Source: Acidobacteriota bacterium
GTDB lineage: Bacteria > Acidobacteriota > Thermoanaerobaculia > UBA5066
Assembly: GCA_008363385.1 (NCBI GenBank)
Contig: RHKY01000002.1
Coordinates: 140,073-204,072, forward strand
Direction of reading: 5' to 3'
Length of the DNA: 64,000 bases
Below, piece after piece: positions 19,666 through 27,091 of this stretch. Position 1 is the first letter of the stretch. Each line of letters opens with the position of its first letter. The translations under genes and the position numbers were made by a program. The notes below the pieces were generated by a model that worked only from the letters and a program-made list of their open reading frames with translations, did not search any database and was not told the DNA's origin.

Positions 19666-20582
19666 CGGCGGGCCGAGGGCAGCTCGACGACGGCCGTCAC
19701 CTCGTTGCCGGGGGCGTGGTACTCCAGGCGCGAGAAGCTCATCCGGCGAGCCATGGCGATCCCGCGCCCGTGCCGGGCGAGGGCCCGCTCCGGGGTGACG
19801 TCCAGGAACCGCTGCCAGTCGAAGCCGCACCCCTCGTCCGCCACCGTCAGGACGATCCGCCCCGGCTCGCGCGTGAACGTGACGCGCGCCTGCTTGTCGC
19901 GGTTCTCGGGGAGGCAGAGCCGCCGCTCGACCTCCTCGCCCCAGCAGCCCTCCGACAGGAGCGTCGACTTCTCCTCGTAGCTGATCCCGAGGTTCCCGTG
20001 CTCCACGGCGTTGACGAGGAGCTCGCCCAGCCCCACGACCGTCCGCTCCGGCTCGGGGCAGGCCTGCGAGAGGAAGCCGGCGATGGCCATCGCCTGCCCG
20101 ACCGTCCGGAACCGGAACTGCCCCTCGACGAGGCTGGCGACGGCGTCGAGCCCCTGCTGGAGGGCCTCCTGCAGGTCGCGGTACCGGGCGTAGTCCGCCG
20201 CGGCGGCCCGGACGATCGTCAGGAGCATCTCCCGGTCGATCGGCTTGGTGACGTAATAGTACGCCCCCGAGGCGATCCCTTGCAGCATCGCCTCCCGGTC
20301 CACGCGGCCGGTCTGCAGGACGACCGGGAGGACCTCCAGCGTCCCGTCCCCCTTCACGAGGCGGAGGAGCTCCAGGCCGCTCAAGCCGGGCATCATCCAG
20401 TCGGCCACCAGGACCTCGAACGGCGCCGCGTCCGCCTTCAGGCGCCGCCAGGCCTCGACCCCGTCGGAGGCCATCTCGACGGCGAACCCCCCTTCCTCGA
20501 GGAGCTCGGCGAGGAGGTCGCGGGCCATCGGGTCGTCGTCGACGACGAGGACCCGGTGGAGCCGGCGCTCGGCAGGCGTCAC
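19662..20582 (-). CDS. Response regulator fused to an RsbW-like ATPase domain
   Basis: Cytoplasmic signalling protein of 306 residues. The receiver domain (1-125) has VLVVDDDPMARD, VLVADWMMPG with the phospho-acceptor Asp near 61 and YVTKP with the conserved Lys. A linker helix leads to a HATPase_c_2-type ATPase domain (about 165-306) with GLGELLVNAVEHGN (N box), VADEGCGFDW (G1) and HGRGIAMAR (G2). Such ATPase domains act as anti-sigma kinases or regulators in partner switching; phosphorylation of the receiver would control it. No histidine phosphorylation site is visible. It heads the glycosylation operon through a start/stop overlap. A STAS protein that could be a partner is encoded at 33946, but the link is conjecture. 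Confidence 0.86.
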   Translation of the reverse strand: MTPAERRLHRVLVVDDDPMARDLLAELLEEGGFAVEMASDGVEAWRRLKADAAPFEVLVADWMMPGLSGLELLRLVKGDGTLEVLPVVLQTGRVDREAMLQGIASGAYYYVTKPIDREMLLTIVRAAAADYARYRDLQEALQQGLDAVASLVEGQFRFRTVGQAMAIAGFLSQACPEPERTVVGLGELLVNAVEHGNLGISYEEKSTLLSEGCWGEEVERRLCLPENRDKQARVTFTREPGRIVLTVADEGCGFDWQRFLDVTPERALARHGRGIAMARRMSFSRLEYHAPGNEVTAVVELPSARR

Positions 20583-20737
20583 CGGAGCGCCCCCCGCGCG
20601 GCGGGAGCGCCGCGCCCCCGGCCCGGGGCCGGGCCGGCGGGCATCCGAAGGCTCTGGAGCGGGCCGGTCGGTAGGCTCATTCCGCCAACCCTCGAACGAT
20701 ACCAGCCGCCGGGGTGGAGCGGCACAGAGGAAGGCCG

Positions 20738-20757
20738 CGCGGGGCCCTCCCCGGACA
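20738..20757 (+). repeat. 20-base direct repeat, copy 1
   Basis: An exact 20-base repeat recurs at 20821-20840, 83 bases further on. It is centred on GGGGCCCTCCCC. Both copies lie in the noncoding gap between the response-regulator start and the small ORF end; function unknown. Confidence 0.6.
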
Positions 20758-20820
20758 CGGACTCTGCCCGCCGGGGGGAGGGGCCAGGGGAGGGCCGGCG
20801 TCCGGCGGCGCCGAAGGCGT

Positions 20821-20840
20821 CGCGGGGCCCTCCCCGGACA
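20821..20840 (+). repeat. 20-base direct repeat, copy 2
   Basis: Identical to 20738-20757. It ends two bases before the stop codon of the minus-strand ORF at 20843-21100, so it would lie in its 3' untranslated region. The GC-rich arm could help form RNA structure, but there is no T tract. Confidence 0.6.
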
Positions 20841-20842
20841 TA

Positions 20843-21100
20843 TCAGTCGAGCGTGAACCGCTCCGCCCCTTCGTCGAGCGGGATCGCCCGGAGCTGCTCG
20901 GCGGTGAAGCGGAAGCTCTTCACGAACCGGGCGTACTGGTCGAGCGTCATCGGGCCGGGCCGGTTCCTCTCCAGCGCCTCGGCGACCTCGCCGGCGGCCA
21001 GTGGAAGGGCGTCGAGGTCGAGCGGCTCAGGGACGGGCCGCGCGGAGGCGCTCGTAGAGCTCGAGGAGTCCGGCGCGCGCGAAGTACCCACGGACCTCAT
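20843..21100 (-). CDS. Small protein overlapping the nucleotidyltransferase gene, function unknown
   Basis: ORF of up to 85 residues. The conserved-looking part is the C-terminal 60 residues (LDLDALPLAAGEVAEALERN, MTLDQYARFVKSF, FTAEQLRAIPLDEG), which is amphipathic helix with normal amino-acid composition. The Ser-rich first 20 residues lie inside the nucleotidyltransferase gene (74-base overlap), so the true start is uncertain: ATG 21100, GTG 21091 or ATG 20950. No domain is recognised. A small gene fused by overlap to an MNT-type nucleotidyltransferase could be a toxin-antitoxin or regulatory partner, but nothing in the sequence proves it. Confidence 0.55.
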   Translation of the reverse strand: MRSVGTSRAPDSSSSTSASARPVPEPLDLDALPLAAGEVAEALERNRPGPMTLDQYARFVKSFRFTAEQLRAIPLDEGAERFTLD

Positions 21101-21560
21101 TCTCGTCGATTCCCGGGAGCGACAGGAGGTGGGCGAGGTCCGGCCCGTCCCGCAGGGCCCTCGTCGCGCGCCCCTGGATCGCGCGGACCTTCAGGGCGAC
21201 CAGGTGCTCGACCTTCGGCGCCGGGACCGCCTTTCCCCCGGGCCCCGGCCGCTGGACCGCCGCCGCGAACAGCTTGCGGCTGGTCTCCCCCTCCACCCAG
21301 ATCAGGTCGAGCCGGCCCAGCTCCGGGTCGGGGTGGAGGAGGTTCGTGAAGCCCTCGGAGTCGAAGAGCGTCTCGAACCCCTCGGCCGCGATCCGGGAGA
21401 GCACCTCGTCCCGCCGGGTCTCGTCCACGATCAGGTCGAGGTCGGCCGTGGCCCGGGTCGACCCCCACGCCGCGAGAGCGAACCCCCCGGCCAGCATCCA
21501 TCTCGTCCCGCACGCCTCGAAGTGCGGCCGGAGGAGGTCCAGCAGCCGTTCCGCGTCCAC
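21027..21560 (-). CDS. Nucleotidyltransferase-fold protein (AbiEii/DUF6036-like)
   Basis: Product of 177 residues with a minimal nucleotidyltransferase fold: WMLAGGFALAAWG followed by TRATADLDLIVDE, the GG...DxD metal-binding signature, and a third acidic strand region LGRLDLIWVEGE. The helical C-terminal part has PAPKVEHLVALKVRAIQGR, as in proteins grouped with AbiEii toxins and related stand-alone nucleotidyltransferases. The GTG at 21560 is chosen because an overlapping ATG at 21573 is in another frame. A small ORF overlaps its end on the same strand and may be its partner. Catalysis (AMP or other NMP transfer) is likely from the motif; the target is unknown. Confidence 0.78.
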   Translation of the reverse strand: MDAERLLDLLRPHFEACGTRWMLAGGFALAAWGSTRATADLDLIVDETRRDEVLSRIAAEGFETLFDSEGFTNLLHPDPELGRLDLIWVEGETSRKLFAAAVQRPGPGGKAVPAPKVEHLVALKVRAIQGRATRALRDGPDLAHLLSLPGIDENEVRGYFARAGLLELYERLRAARP

Positions 21561-21598
21561 CGGCGAGGATCATGGCACGCCGGGGGCGCCTCGCCCCG

Positions 21599-23536
21599 CT
21601 ACGGGCAGGGGAAGGCGGCGTCGCGGACCAGGACGAACGGCGTCCCGAGGGCGTTCGTGTAGCTCTTCGCAGCCCCCGTCGCCGTGTCGGTGACCGTCAG
21701 GACCACCTCGACGTCCGTCAGCCCCGATGCGTAGACGGCCCACCTCTGGTTGACGCCGCAGAAGTCGAGCACCTTGATCACGACCTCGACGTTGTCCCGG
21801 CCGAAGAACCAGAAGTAGCCCGTGTCGTTCGTCAGGGGGACCGCCTGCGCCGATCCCCCGTTCCCGGCGTAGTCGCGGTACGTGGCCGTCACGCGGAACC
21901 GGGAGGCGTTCAGGCAGAGCGACGTCGCGGACGGCGTGCAGCCCGTCGGGGCCGCCCCGTACTCGTACGCCCCGATGTCGGGCTTCGCGTCCCGGGCCTT
22001 CCCCTCGATGTCCGTCGAAGGGGCCCCGGTGGTCGTCCCGGCGTCGATGGCCGGGCTCCCGGCGACGAGGTGGCCGTCGAAGGCCGCGAGCGTGTCGTCG
22101 ACGATCCCGACCGGTCCGCCGCAGGAGGCGTGGGCGCCGGGGCAGGCGTCGTCCTTCACCCCCGCGATCACCGAGTCGTCGAAGTCCCAGACGGCGTCCC
22201 CCTGCGGGAAGGTCTCCTGGTAGACGAGGCACGTCCGCTCGTCGGGCTGGAGGAAGTCGGTGGTGCCGACGACGAGGTTGTTCCGGAACGTCACCCGCTC
22301 GGCCCCCGTGCAGGGGCCGAACCAGCAGTCGGCGCTGGCGACGCAGTCCCCCTCGCTGGCGAGCGTGTTGTTGACGAGGCGGACCTGGTCCCCGGGCCTC
22401 ACGACGAGGGACAGGGCGTTGCCGTTGGCCCGGCAGTCGTCCACGTCGTACGTGAAGCTCTTCCCGCGGAAGAAGCCGCAGCTGCCGACGACGAGCGAGT
22501 TCTCGACCAGCGTCGGGCCGTTCGTCTTGACCTGGTTCCCGGCGTTGCCGACCGCGCGCATCCGCCGGATCGTGATGCTGGAGCCCTGACGCGCGTAGAG
22601 GAGGTCGAGGCCGTCCGAGGTGTTGTAGAGGATCGAGGTGTCCTCGAAGAGCCAGCTCCCCGCCGTCTCCCCGGTCCCGAACCCGTCCCCGTAACCGCCC
22701 GCGCTCTGCCCCCAGCAACCCGCCGGCTGCCGGCCCGGGTACGTCTCGCCGCAGCCGTTCCACTCGATCGTCACCCGGCGAAAGACGAGGTTCCCGGAGT
22801 TCCCGTCGTCCCCGTCGACGTCCCCGTCCCAGCCGACCGACCCGTTCCCGGCGATCTTCACGTCCTCGACGGTCCAGTCCGTCAGCCGCCCGGCCCAGAC
22901 CCCGCCCGAGGCCAGGCCGTGGACGTCCAGGTTCGAGAGCCTCACGTCCGAAGAGTCGGTGGCGTAGATCCCCCGCGAGGCCCACTCGCCGTACGGCGGG
23001 GCGTCCCGCTGGCAGGCCAGCCCCCCCGTGTGGTCCTCCACGCAGCCCGACCGGTCGGTGATCTCCAGGCAGGCGACCTCGGCGTGGCTCGTCCCCGTCA
23101 GGTCGAGGACCCAGTTCGCCCGGTCGGTCCCCCACAGCTGCGGCTTGACCGCGCACCCCGTGTCCCACCCCTTCCCGACGAGCCGCGTCGGGTGCTGCGA
23201 ATCCGGGCCCCCCGGCAGGGGCGTCATGACGCACCCCCACGGGGCCGCCGGGTCGCAGGCCTCGCACCCTTCCGCGCCAGGCGCCCCGGCGCCCATCCGG
23301 TAGCCGCCCGGGCCGATGACGAGCGTGTCGCCGCCGGAGATCCGGGAGGGGCCGCACGGCGGGAGCGCGCGGAAGGGGTGGTCCCAGGCGCACGCCTGCC
23401 CGGTCCCGCTCGCGGGCGCGGCCACGTCGGCCAGGCCCGTGCAGCGGTCGGGCGGCCCGCCGTCGGTCCGGACGTAGTAGGTCGCGGCGGAGAGAGGGAG
23501 GGCGGCGAGGAGCGGCAGCGCGGCGAGGGTTCTCAT
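21599..23536 (-). CDS. Secreted parallel beta-helix protein with conserved C-terminal domain
   Basis: Exported protein of 645 residues with a signal peptide (MRTLAALPLLAALPLSAATYYV). The body is rich in short strand-and-turn repeats with Asn/Asp ladders (VRLSNLDVHGLASGG, VEDVKIAGNGSV, NNLVVGTTDF) and many cysteines, the look of a right-handed parallel beta-helix as in pectate-lyase/NosD-like exoproteins. The last 112 residues form a separate domain beginning CTPSATSLCL and containing TGYFWFFGRDNVEVV and LGTPFVLVRDA, found at the end of many acidobacterial exoproteins. It starts 16 bases after the stop of the paralogue upstream, so the two are co-transcribed. Enzymatic activity cannot be assigned. 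Confidence 0.8.
   Translation of the reverse strand: MRTLAALPLLAALPLSAATYYVRTDGGPPDRCTGLADVAAPASGTGQACAWDHPFRALPPCGPSRISGGDTLVIGPGGYRMGAGAPGAEGCEACDPAAPWGCVMTPLPGGPDSQHPTRLVGKGWDTGCAVKPQLWGTDRANWVLDLTGTSHAEVACLEITDRSGCVEDHTGGLACQRDAPPYGEWASRGIYATDSSDVRLSNLDVHGLASGGVWAGRLTDWTVEDVKIAGNGSVGWDGDVDGDDGNSGNLVFRRVTIEWNGCGETYPGRQPAGCWGQSAGGYGDGFGTGETAGSWLFEDTSILYNTSDGLDLLYARQGSSITIRRMRAVGNAGNQVKTNGPTLVENSLVVGSCGFFRGKSFTYDVDDCRANGNALSLVVRPGDQVRLVNNTLASEGDCVASADCWFGPCTGAERVTFRNNLVVGTTDFLQPDERTCLVYQETFPQGDAVWDFDDSVIAGVKDDACPGAHASCGGPVGIVDDTLAAFDGHLVAGSPAIDAGTTTGAPSTDIEGKARDAKPDIGAYEYGAAPTGCTPSATSLCLNASRFRVTATYRDYAGNGGSAQAVPLTNDTGYFWFFGRDNVEVVIKVLDFCGVNQRWAVYASGLTDVEVVLTVTDTATGAAKSYTNALGTPFVLVRDAAFPCP
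21602..21937 (-). repeat. Duplicated C-terminal domain coding segment, copy 1
   Basis: Codes for the last 112 residues of the beta-helix protein at 21599-23536. Hand alignment with the segment at 23556-23891 shows about 11 amino-acid differences, and the DNA is also closely similar. The preceding parts of the two proteins are far less alike. Confidence 0.75.
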
Positions 23537-23552
23537 CCCGGACTCCGGCCCG

Positions 23553-25205
23553 TCACGGGCAGGCGAACGCGGCGTCGCGGATCAGGAGGAACGGCGTCCC
23601 GAGGGCGTTCGTGTACGACTTCGCCGCCCCGGTCGCCGTGTCGGTCACGGCGAGGCCGACCTCGACGTCCGTCAGCCCCGAGGCGTAGACCGCCCACCTC
23701 TGGTTCACGCCGCAGAAGTCGAGGACCTTGATCACGACCTCGACGTTGTCCCGGCCGAAGAACCAGAAGTACCCGGTGTCGTTCGTCAGCGGGACCGCCT
23801 GGGCCGAGCCCGTGTTCCCCGCGTAGTCGCGGTACGTGGCGGTGACGCGGAACCTCGCCCCGTTCAGGCAGAGGGCGGTGGGCGAGGGCGAGCAGCCGCC
23901 CGCCCCCCGCTCGAAGGCGCCGATGTCGAAGCCGGCCCCCTGGGGCCGGGCGAGGCCGTCGAAGTCGGTCGCCGGGGCCGAGACGGCGCTCCCCGCGTCG
24001 ATCGCCTGGGACCCCGCCTGCAGGTGGAAGTCCGCCCCGGCGGCGTCCACGAAGAGCGGGTCCCCCTCGACGTAGGCGTCCCCCCGGACCTCCTCCTCGT
24101 CCCCCCGGAACCCGTCGATCAGGTTGTGGTCGACCGTGACGGCTCCGGCGGGGGCGGCGGCGGGCCGGACGACCTGGAACGTGAGGTTCTGGCTGGCCAC
24201 GTTGTTCCTCACGACGATCCCCGTCGCCTGCGGGTTCTGGACGTTGACCCCGCCCCCCCAACCCGACCGCCCGTTGTCGTACGAGGTGTTGTTGGCGATC
24301 AGGACGTTGACGATCGGGTGCGACGCCACGCAGCAGTCGCTCACGAGGAAGCCGTTCCAGCCGTTCGCGTACGCCACGTTGTTGAAGACCCGGACGTTCT
24401 CCAGCAGCCCCGCCACCTCCGAGGCCACCGCGAAGCCGTCCTCCACGCCGTCGTGCGAGACGTTGCCGTAGACGTCGACGTCGTGCGTGTGCCGCGCCTG
24501 CGCGTCCACGTAGAACCCGACGGCGTCCGTGTGGTGGACCTCGTTGCCGAAGACCCGGCCTCGGGCCGAGCCGTCCTTGGCGCAGATCCCCTCCTTCGTG
24601 CTGTGGTGGACGAGGTTGCCGCTCACCTCGAAGTCCGTCGTGTTGCCCACCGTGAGGCTCTCGTTGTATCCCCCCAGGCAGGCCCGCTCCACCTCGTTGT
24701 CCCGGATCGTGACCCAGGAGCTGTTCCACGCCGCGATCCCCGAGTCGTTCGTGTCGACGACGGTGTTCCCCTCGATGACGACGTGGTCGCAGGTGTCGGC
24801 CAGGATCCCCGGGTTGTGGACGTTCGTCCGCGCGTTGACGACCCTCAGCCCCGAGACCCGGAGGTACGAGCGGCCCTCCATGTTGAACAAGCCCGCCCAC
24901 TCCGGGATCTCCACCCCGGTCCCGTCGATCACCGCCGTCTCGCCGGGGTAGGCCGCGTAGACGATCTCGGCGCCGGCCGCCCCGGAGTTCACGGGGAACA
25001 CCTGCTCGTGGTACGTCCCGGCCCGGATCAGGACCGTGTCCCCCGGGCCGAGCGTCGCGGCCGCCTTCCCCACCGTCCGCCACGGGGAGGCGAGCGTTCC
25101 GGGGTTCGCGTCGTCCCCGCCAGGCGCGACGTGGTACGTCGCCGCCACGGCCGGGGTCGCCAGGGCCAGGAGGAGAGCGCCCGGGACGAGCCAGAGCCGA
25201 GCCAT
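23553..25205 (-). CDS. Secreted parallel beta-helix protein (DUF1565/NosD-like), paralogue
   Basis: Exported protein of 550 residues with a signal peptide ending near AVAAT. It opens with YHVAPGGDDANPGTLASPWRT, the DUF1565-type N-terminal strand of right-handed beta-helix proteins, then runs through regular helix coils (VIEGNTVVDTNDSGI, NVRVFNNVAYANGWNG, GIVVRNNVASQNL). Such repeats with buried Asn are typical of polysaccharide-binding or lyase folds; no catalytic set is obvious. The last 112 residues (CSPSPTALCL onward) are nearly the same as those of the downstream protein. First gene of a two-gene operon; a TAGATT hexamer lies about 97 bases upstream of the ATG. Confidence 0.82.
   Translation of the reverse strand: MARLWLVPGALLLALATPAVAATYHVAPGGDDANPGTLASPWRTVGKAAATLGPGDTVLIRAGTYHEQVFPVNSGAAGAEIVYAAYPGETAVIDGTGVEIPEWAGLFNMEGRSYLRVSGLRVVNARTNVHNPGILADTCDHVVIEGNTVVDTNDSGIAAWNSSWVTIRDNEVERACLGGYNESLTVGNTTDFEVSGNLVHHSTKEGICAKDGSARGRVFGNEVHHTDAVGFYVDAQARHTHDVDVYGNVSHDGVEDGFAVASEVAGLLENVRVFNNVAYANGWNGFLVSDCCVASHPIVNVLIANNTSYDNGRSGWGGGVNVQNPQATGIVVRNNVASQNLTFQVVRPAAAPAGAVTVDHNLIDGFRGDEEEVRGDAYVEGDPLFVDAAGADFHLQAGSQAIDAGSAVSAPATDFDGLARPQGAGFDIGAFERGAGGCSPSPTALCLNGARFRVTATYRDYAGNTGSAQAVPLTNDTGYFWFFGRDNVEVVIKVLDFCGVNQRWAVYASGLTDVEVGLAVTDTATGAAKSYTNALGTPFLLIRDAAFACP
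23556..23891 (-). repeat. Duplicated C-terminal domain coding segment, copy 2
   Basis: Counterpart of 21602-21937 at the end of the upstream beta-helix gene; roughly 90 percent protein identity by eye. It suggests domain duplication with recent homogenisation. Confidence 0.75.
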
Positions 25206-25360
25206 CCACGGCCTCCGATCCGGGAGCGGAAGAGGACCCGCCGGAGCGACATGGACCCGGCGACACCTCCCTTTTCCGATCCCTCGATCGCTCTGCCAGA
25301 GAATCTAGGGCCGACTCGGCGGTTCCGCCAGGGTGGAAGAAGATGACGCGGGCGTGGCCC

Positions 25361-26680
25361 TCACCCGAGGAGCTTCGCCGAGGTCCTCGCCAGCGGCCGC
25401 ACCCCGGCGAAGAAGGCCGTCAGGAAGGCCGACCTCAGCGGCTCGATCGCCACGACCGCCTTCCAGGGCGGGAGCCCCTCGAGGACCTTGACGACCCGCC
25501 CGATCGCCTGGGACGGGAGGTCTCCCGGGTCGTCGAGGAGGAGGTCGCCCAGCTTCCCCCGCTCGACGGCCATCGCGACGTATCGCTCGAACGTCGTCTC
25601 CGGGGTGAAGACGCGCCGCTCCCGCGCCTTCATCGAGAGGGACCCGCGCTTGCACGACCCGACGCAGACCCCGCACCCGAGGCAGAGCCCCTCGTCCCGG
25701 CGGGCCAGCTTCTTCGGCCTCTGCCCCGGCAGCGAGCCGTCCTCCTCGATCGCGATCGCCCCCGCCGGGCAGGCCTTCTCGCAGAGGCCGCAGCCCGTGC
25801 AGCGGGCCTCGTCGACCTCCATGATCCAGTTGCTCGTGACGATGGCGTGCGGGAGCGAGAACTGCCTCGCCGACCGGAGCATCCCGCAGCAGCAGCCGCA
25901 GCAGTTGCAGATGTACCCGACCTTCCGCTTCACGTTGTCGCCCGTCTGCATCAGGCCGGCGTCCTGGGCCTCGCGCAGGATCCGCCGCGCCTCGGCGCGG
26001 TCGACCCGCTCGGCGTGGCCGGTCCTCACCAGCGCGTCGGCGCCCGTCCCGAACGAGAGGCAGACGCGGCGCGGGGCGTCGCAGGCTCTCCCGAGATGCT
26101 CGGCGTGGTGCCGGCAGGCGCAGGTGGAGACGGCGCGGTTCTCGGCGACGTCGACGACCCACGACGCCCGCTCCCAGTCGAGGACCTCCACGTGGTCCCC
26201 CGCCGGGAGCGCCGTCTCGCGGACGAGCGCCCGGCCGATCTGAGTCGAGCCGCCGAAGACGGCGCGCGCGAAGTCCCCCTCCCCCTCCTGGAAGTAGGCC
26301 TCGAAGAGCTCCGAGAGCTCCTTCATCGGCAGGTCCGCCCCGCCCCGCATGAACGTCAGCTCGAAGAAGCCGACGACGACCGGCGCCAGCGAGACGTACC
26401 GCGTCTCGCCCCTGCGGATGTCGAAGACGAGCCCCTTCCTCGCGAGCTCCGTGAGCCGCCCGTCCAGCTCGTCCTCGGGCGTCCCGAGCCGCGCGGCGAG
26501 CGAGGCGACCGTCGTCAGCCGCGTCGGGACCTGCCGCGCCAGCTCGACGTCCTCGGGCGTGAAGAGGAGCGAGAGGATCCGCCTGAGGCTCGGCGAGTCG
26601 GGCGCCCCGGTGACGTTCCTGTCGAGGCGCTCGGCGAACAACCGGTACGCCTTCTCCGGGTTGATCGAGCGGTGGCCCAT
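25361..26680 (-). CDS. 4Fe-4S protein with winged-helix N-terminus and extra cysteine clusters
   Basis: Cytoplasmic protein of 439 residues. An N-terminal region (about 20-115) reads as a winged helix (TTVASLAARLGTPEDELDGRL, LARKGLVFDIRRGETRYVSL). A cysteine set CACRHHAEHLGRAC and CLSFG follows, then CNCCGCCCGML near 257, then two ferredoxin motifs, CTGCGLCEKACPAG near 288 and CLGCGVCVGSCKRG near 330. The family is seen in anaerobic and environmental bacteria as a ferredoxin-like protein whose role is not established. The ATG at 26680, with GGGAGG upstream, is chosen over a longer frame that has no domain content. It is divergent from the MntA gene. An electron-transfer or redox-sensing role is inferred from the clusters. 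Confidence 0.8.
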   Translation of the reverse strand: MGHRSINPEKAYRLFAERLDRNVTGAPDSPSLRRILSLLFTPEDVELARQVPTRLTTVASLAARLGTPEDELDGRLTELARKGLVFDIRRGETRYVSLAPVVVGFFELTFMRGGADLPMKELSELFEAYFQEGEGDFARAVFGGSTQIGRALVRETALPAGDHVEVLDWERASWVVDVAENRAVSTCACRHHAEHLGRACDAPRRVCLSFGTGADALVRTGHAERVDRAEARRILREAQDAGLMQTGDNVKRKVGYICNCCGCCCGMLRSARQFSLPHAIVTSNWIMEVDEARCTGCGLCEKACPAGAIAIEEDGSLPGQRPKKLARRDEGLCLGCGVCVGSCKRGSLSMKARERRVFTPETTFERYVAMAVERGKLGDLLLDDPGDLPSQAIGRVVKVLEGLPPWKAVVAIEPLRSAFLTAFFAGVRPLARTSAKLLG

Positions 26681-26779
26681 GGCGAGCCCTCCCGGGGCAC
26701 CGGCGGAGACGGGACGGCGCCCCGGGGAGATCATAGGGCCCGGCGGCGACGGACACACCGTCCCGGGCTTTGCCGCGGC

Positions 26780-26785
26780 TAGAAT
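26780..26785 (+). promoter_or_regulatory. Possible -10 element TAGAAT of the mntA/hepT pair
   Basis: TAGAAT ends six bases before the GTG start at 26792, which would give a leaderless transcript. No good -35 is visible 17 bases upstream. Confidence 0.27.
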
Positions 26786-26791
26786 CGATCC

Positions 26792-27091
26792 GTGAGAGCG
26801 CGGATCGACCTGGACAGCGGGCGGGTGGCCGACTTCTGTCGCCGGCACCACGTCCGGCGGCTCTCTCTATTCGGCTCGGTCACCCGCGAGGACTTCGGGG
26901 AGGAGAGCGACGTCGACGTCCTCGTCGAGTTCGAGCCGGGTGCGCGGGTCGGGCTGTTCCAGCTCGTCGAGATGGAGGAGGAGCTTTCGCGGCTCGCCGG
27001 TCGACGCGTCGACCTGCGGACGCCCGCCGAGCTGAGCCGGTACTTCCGCGATCAGGTCGTCGCCGCCGCGGAGCCCCTCTTTGCAGGCTGA
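26792..27091 (+). CDS. mntA: MntA-type nucleotidyltransferase antitoxin
   Basis: Minimal nucleotidyltransferase of 99 residues. The signature GSVTREDFGEESDVDVLVEF contains the GSx10DxD active site intact. Proteins of this family are antitoxins of HEPN/MNT modules and act by adding AMP groups to a tyrosine of the HepT RNase. The start is a GTG, with no clear ribosome-binding site, consistent with a leaderless message. The frame ends 11 bases inside the following HepT frame, the usual overlap for this module. The partner is interrupted by a stop codon, so the antitoxin may now be a leftover. Confidence 0.85.
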   Translation: MRARIDLDSGRVADFCRRHHVRRLSLFGSVTREDFGEESDVDVLVEFEPGARVGLFQLVEMEEELSRLAGRRVDLRTPAELSRYFRDQVVAAAEPLFAG

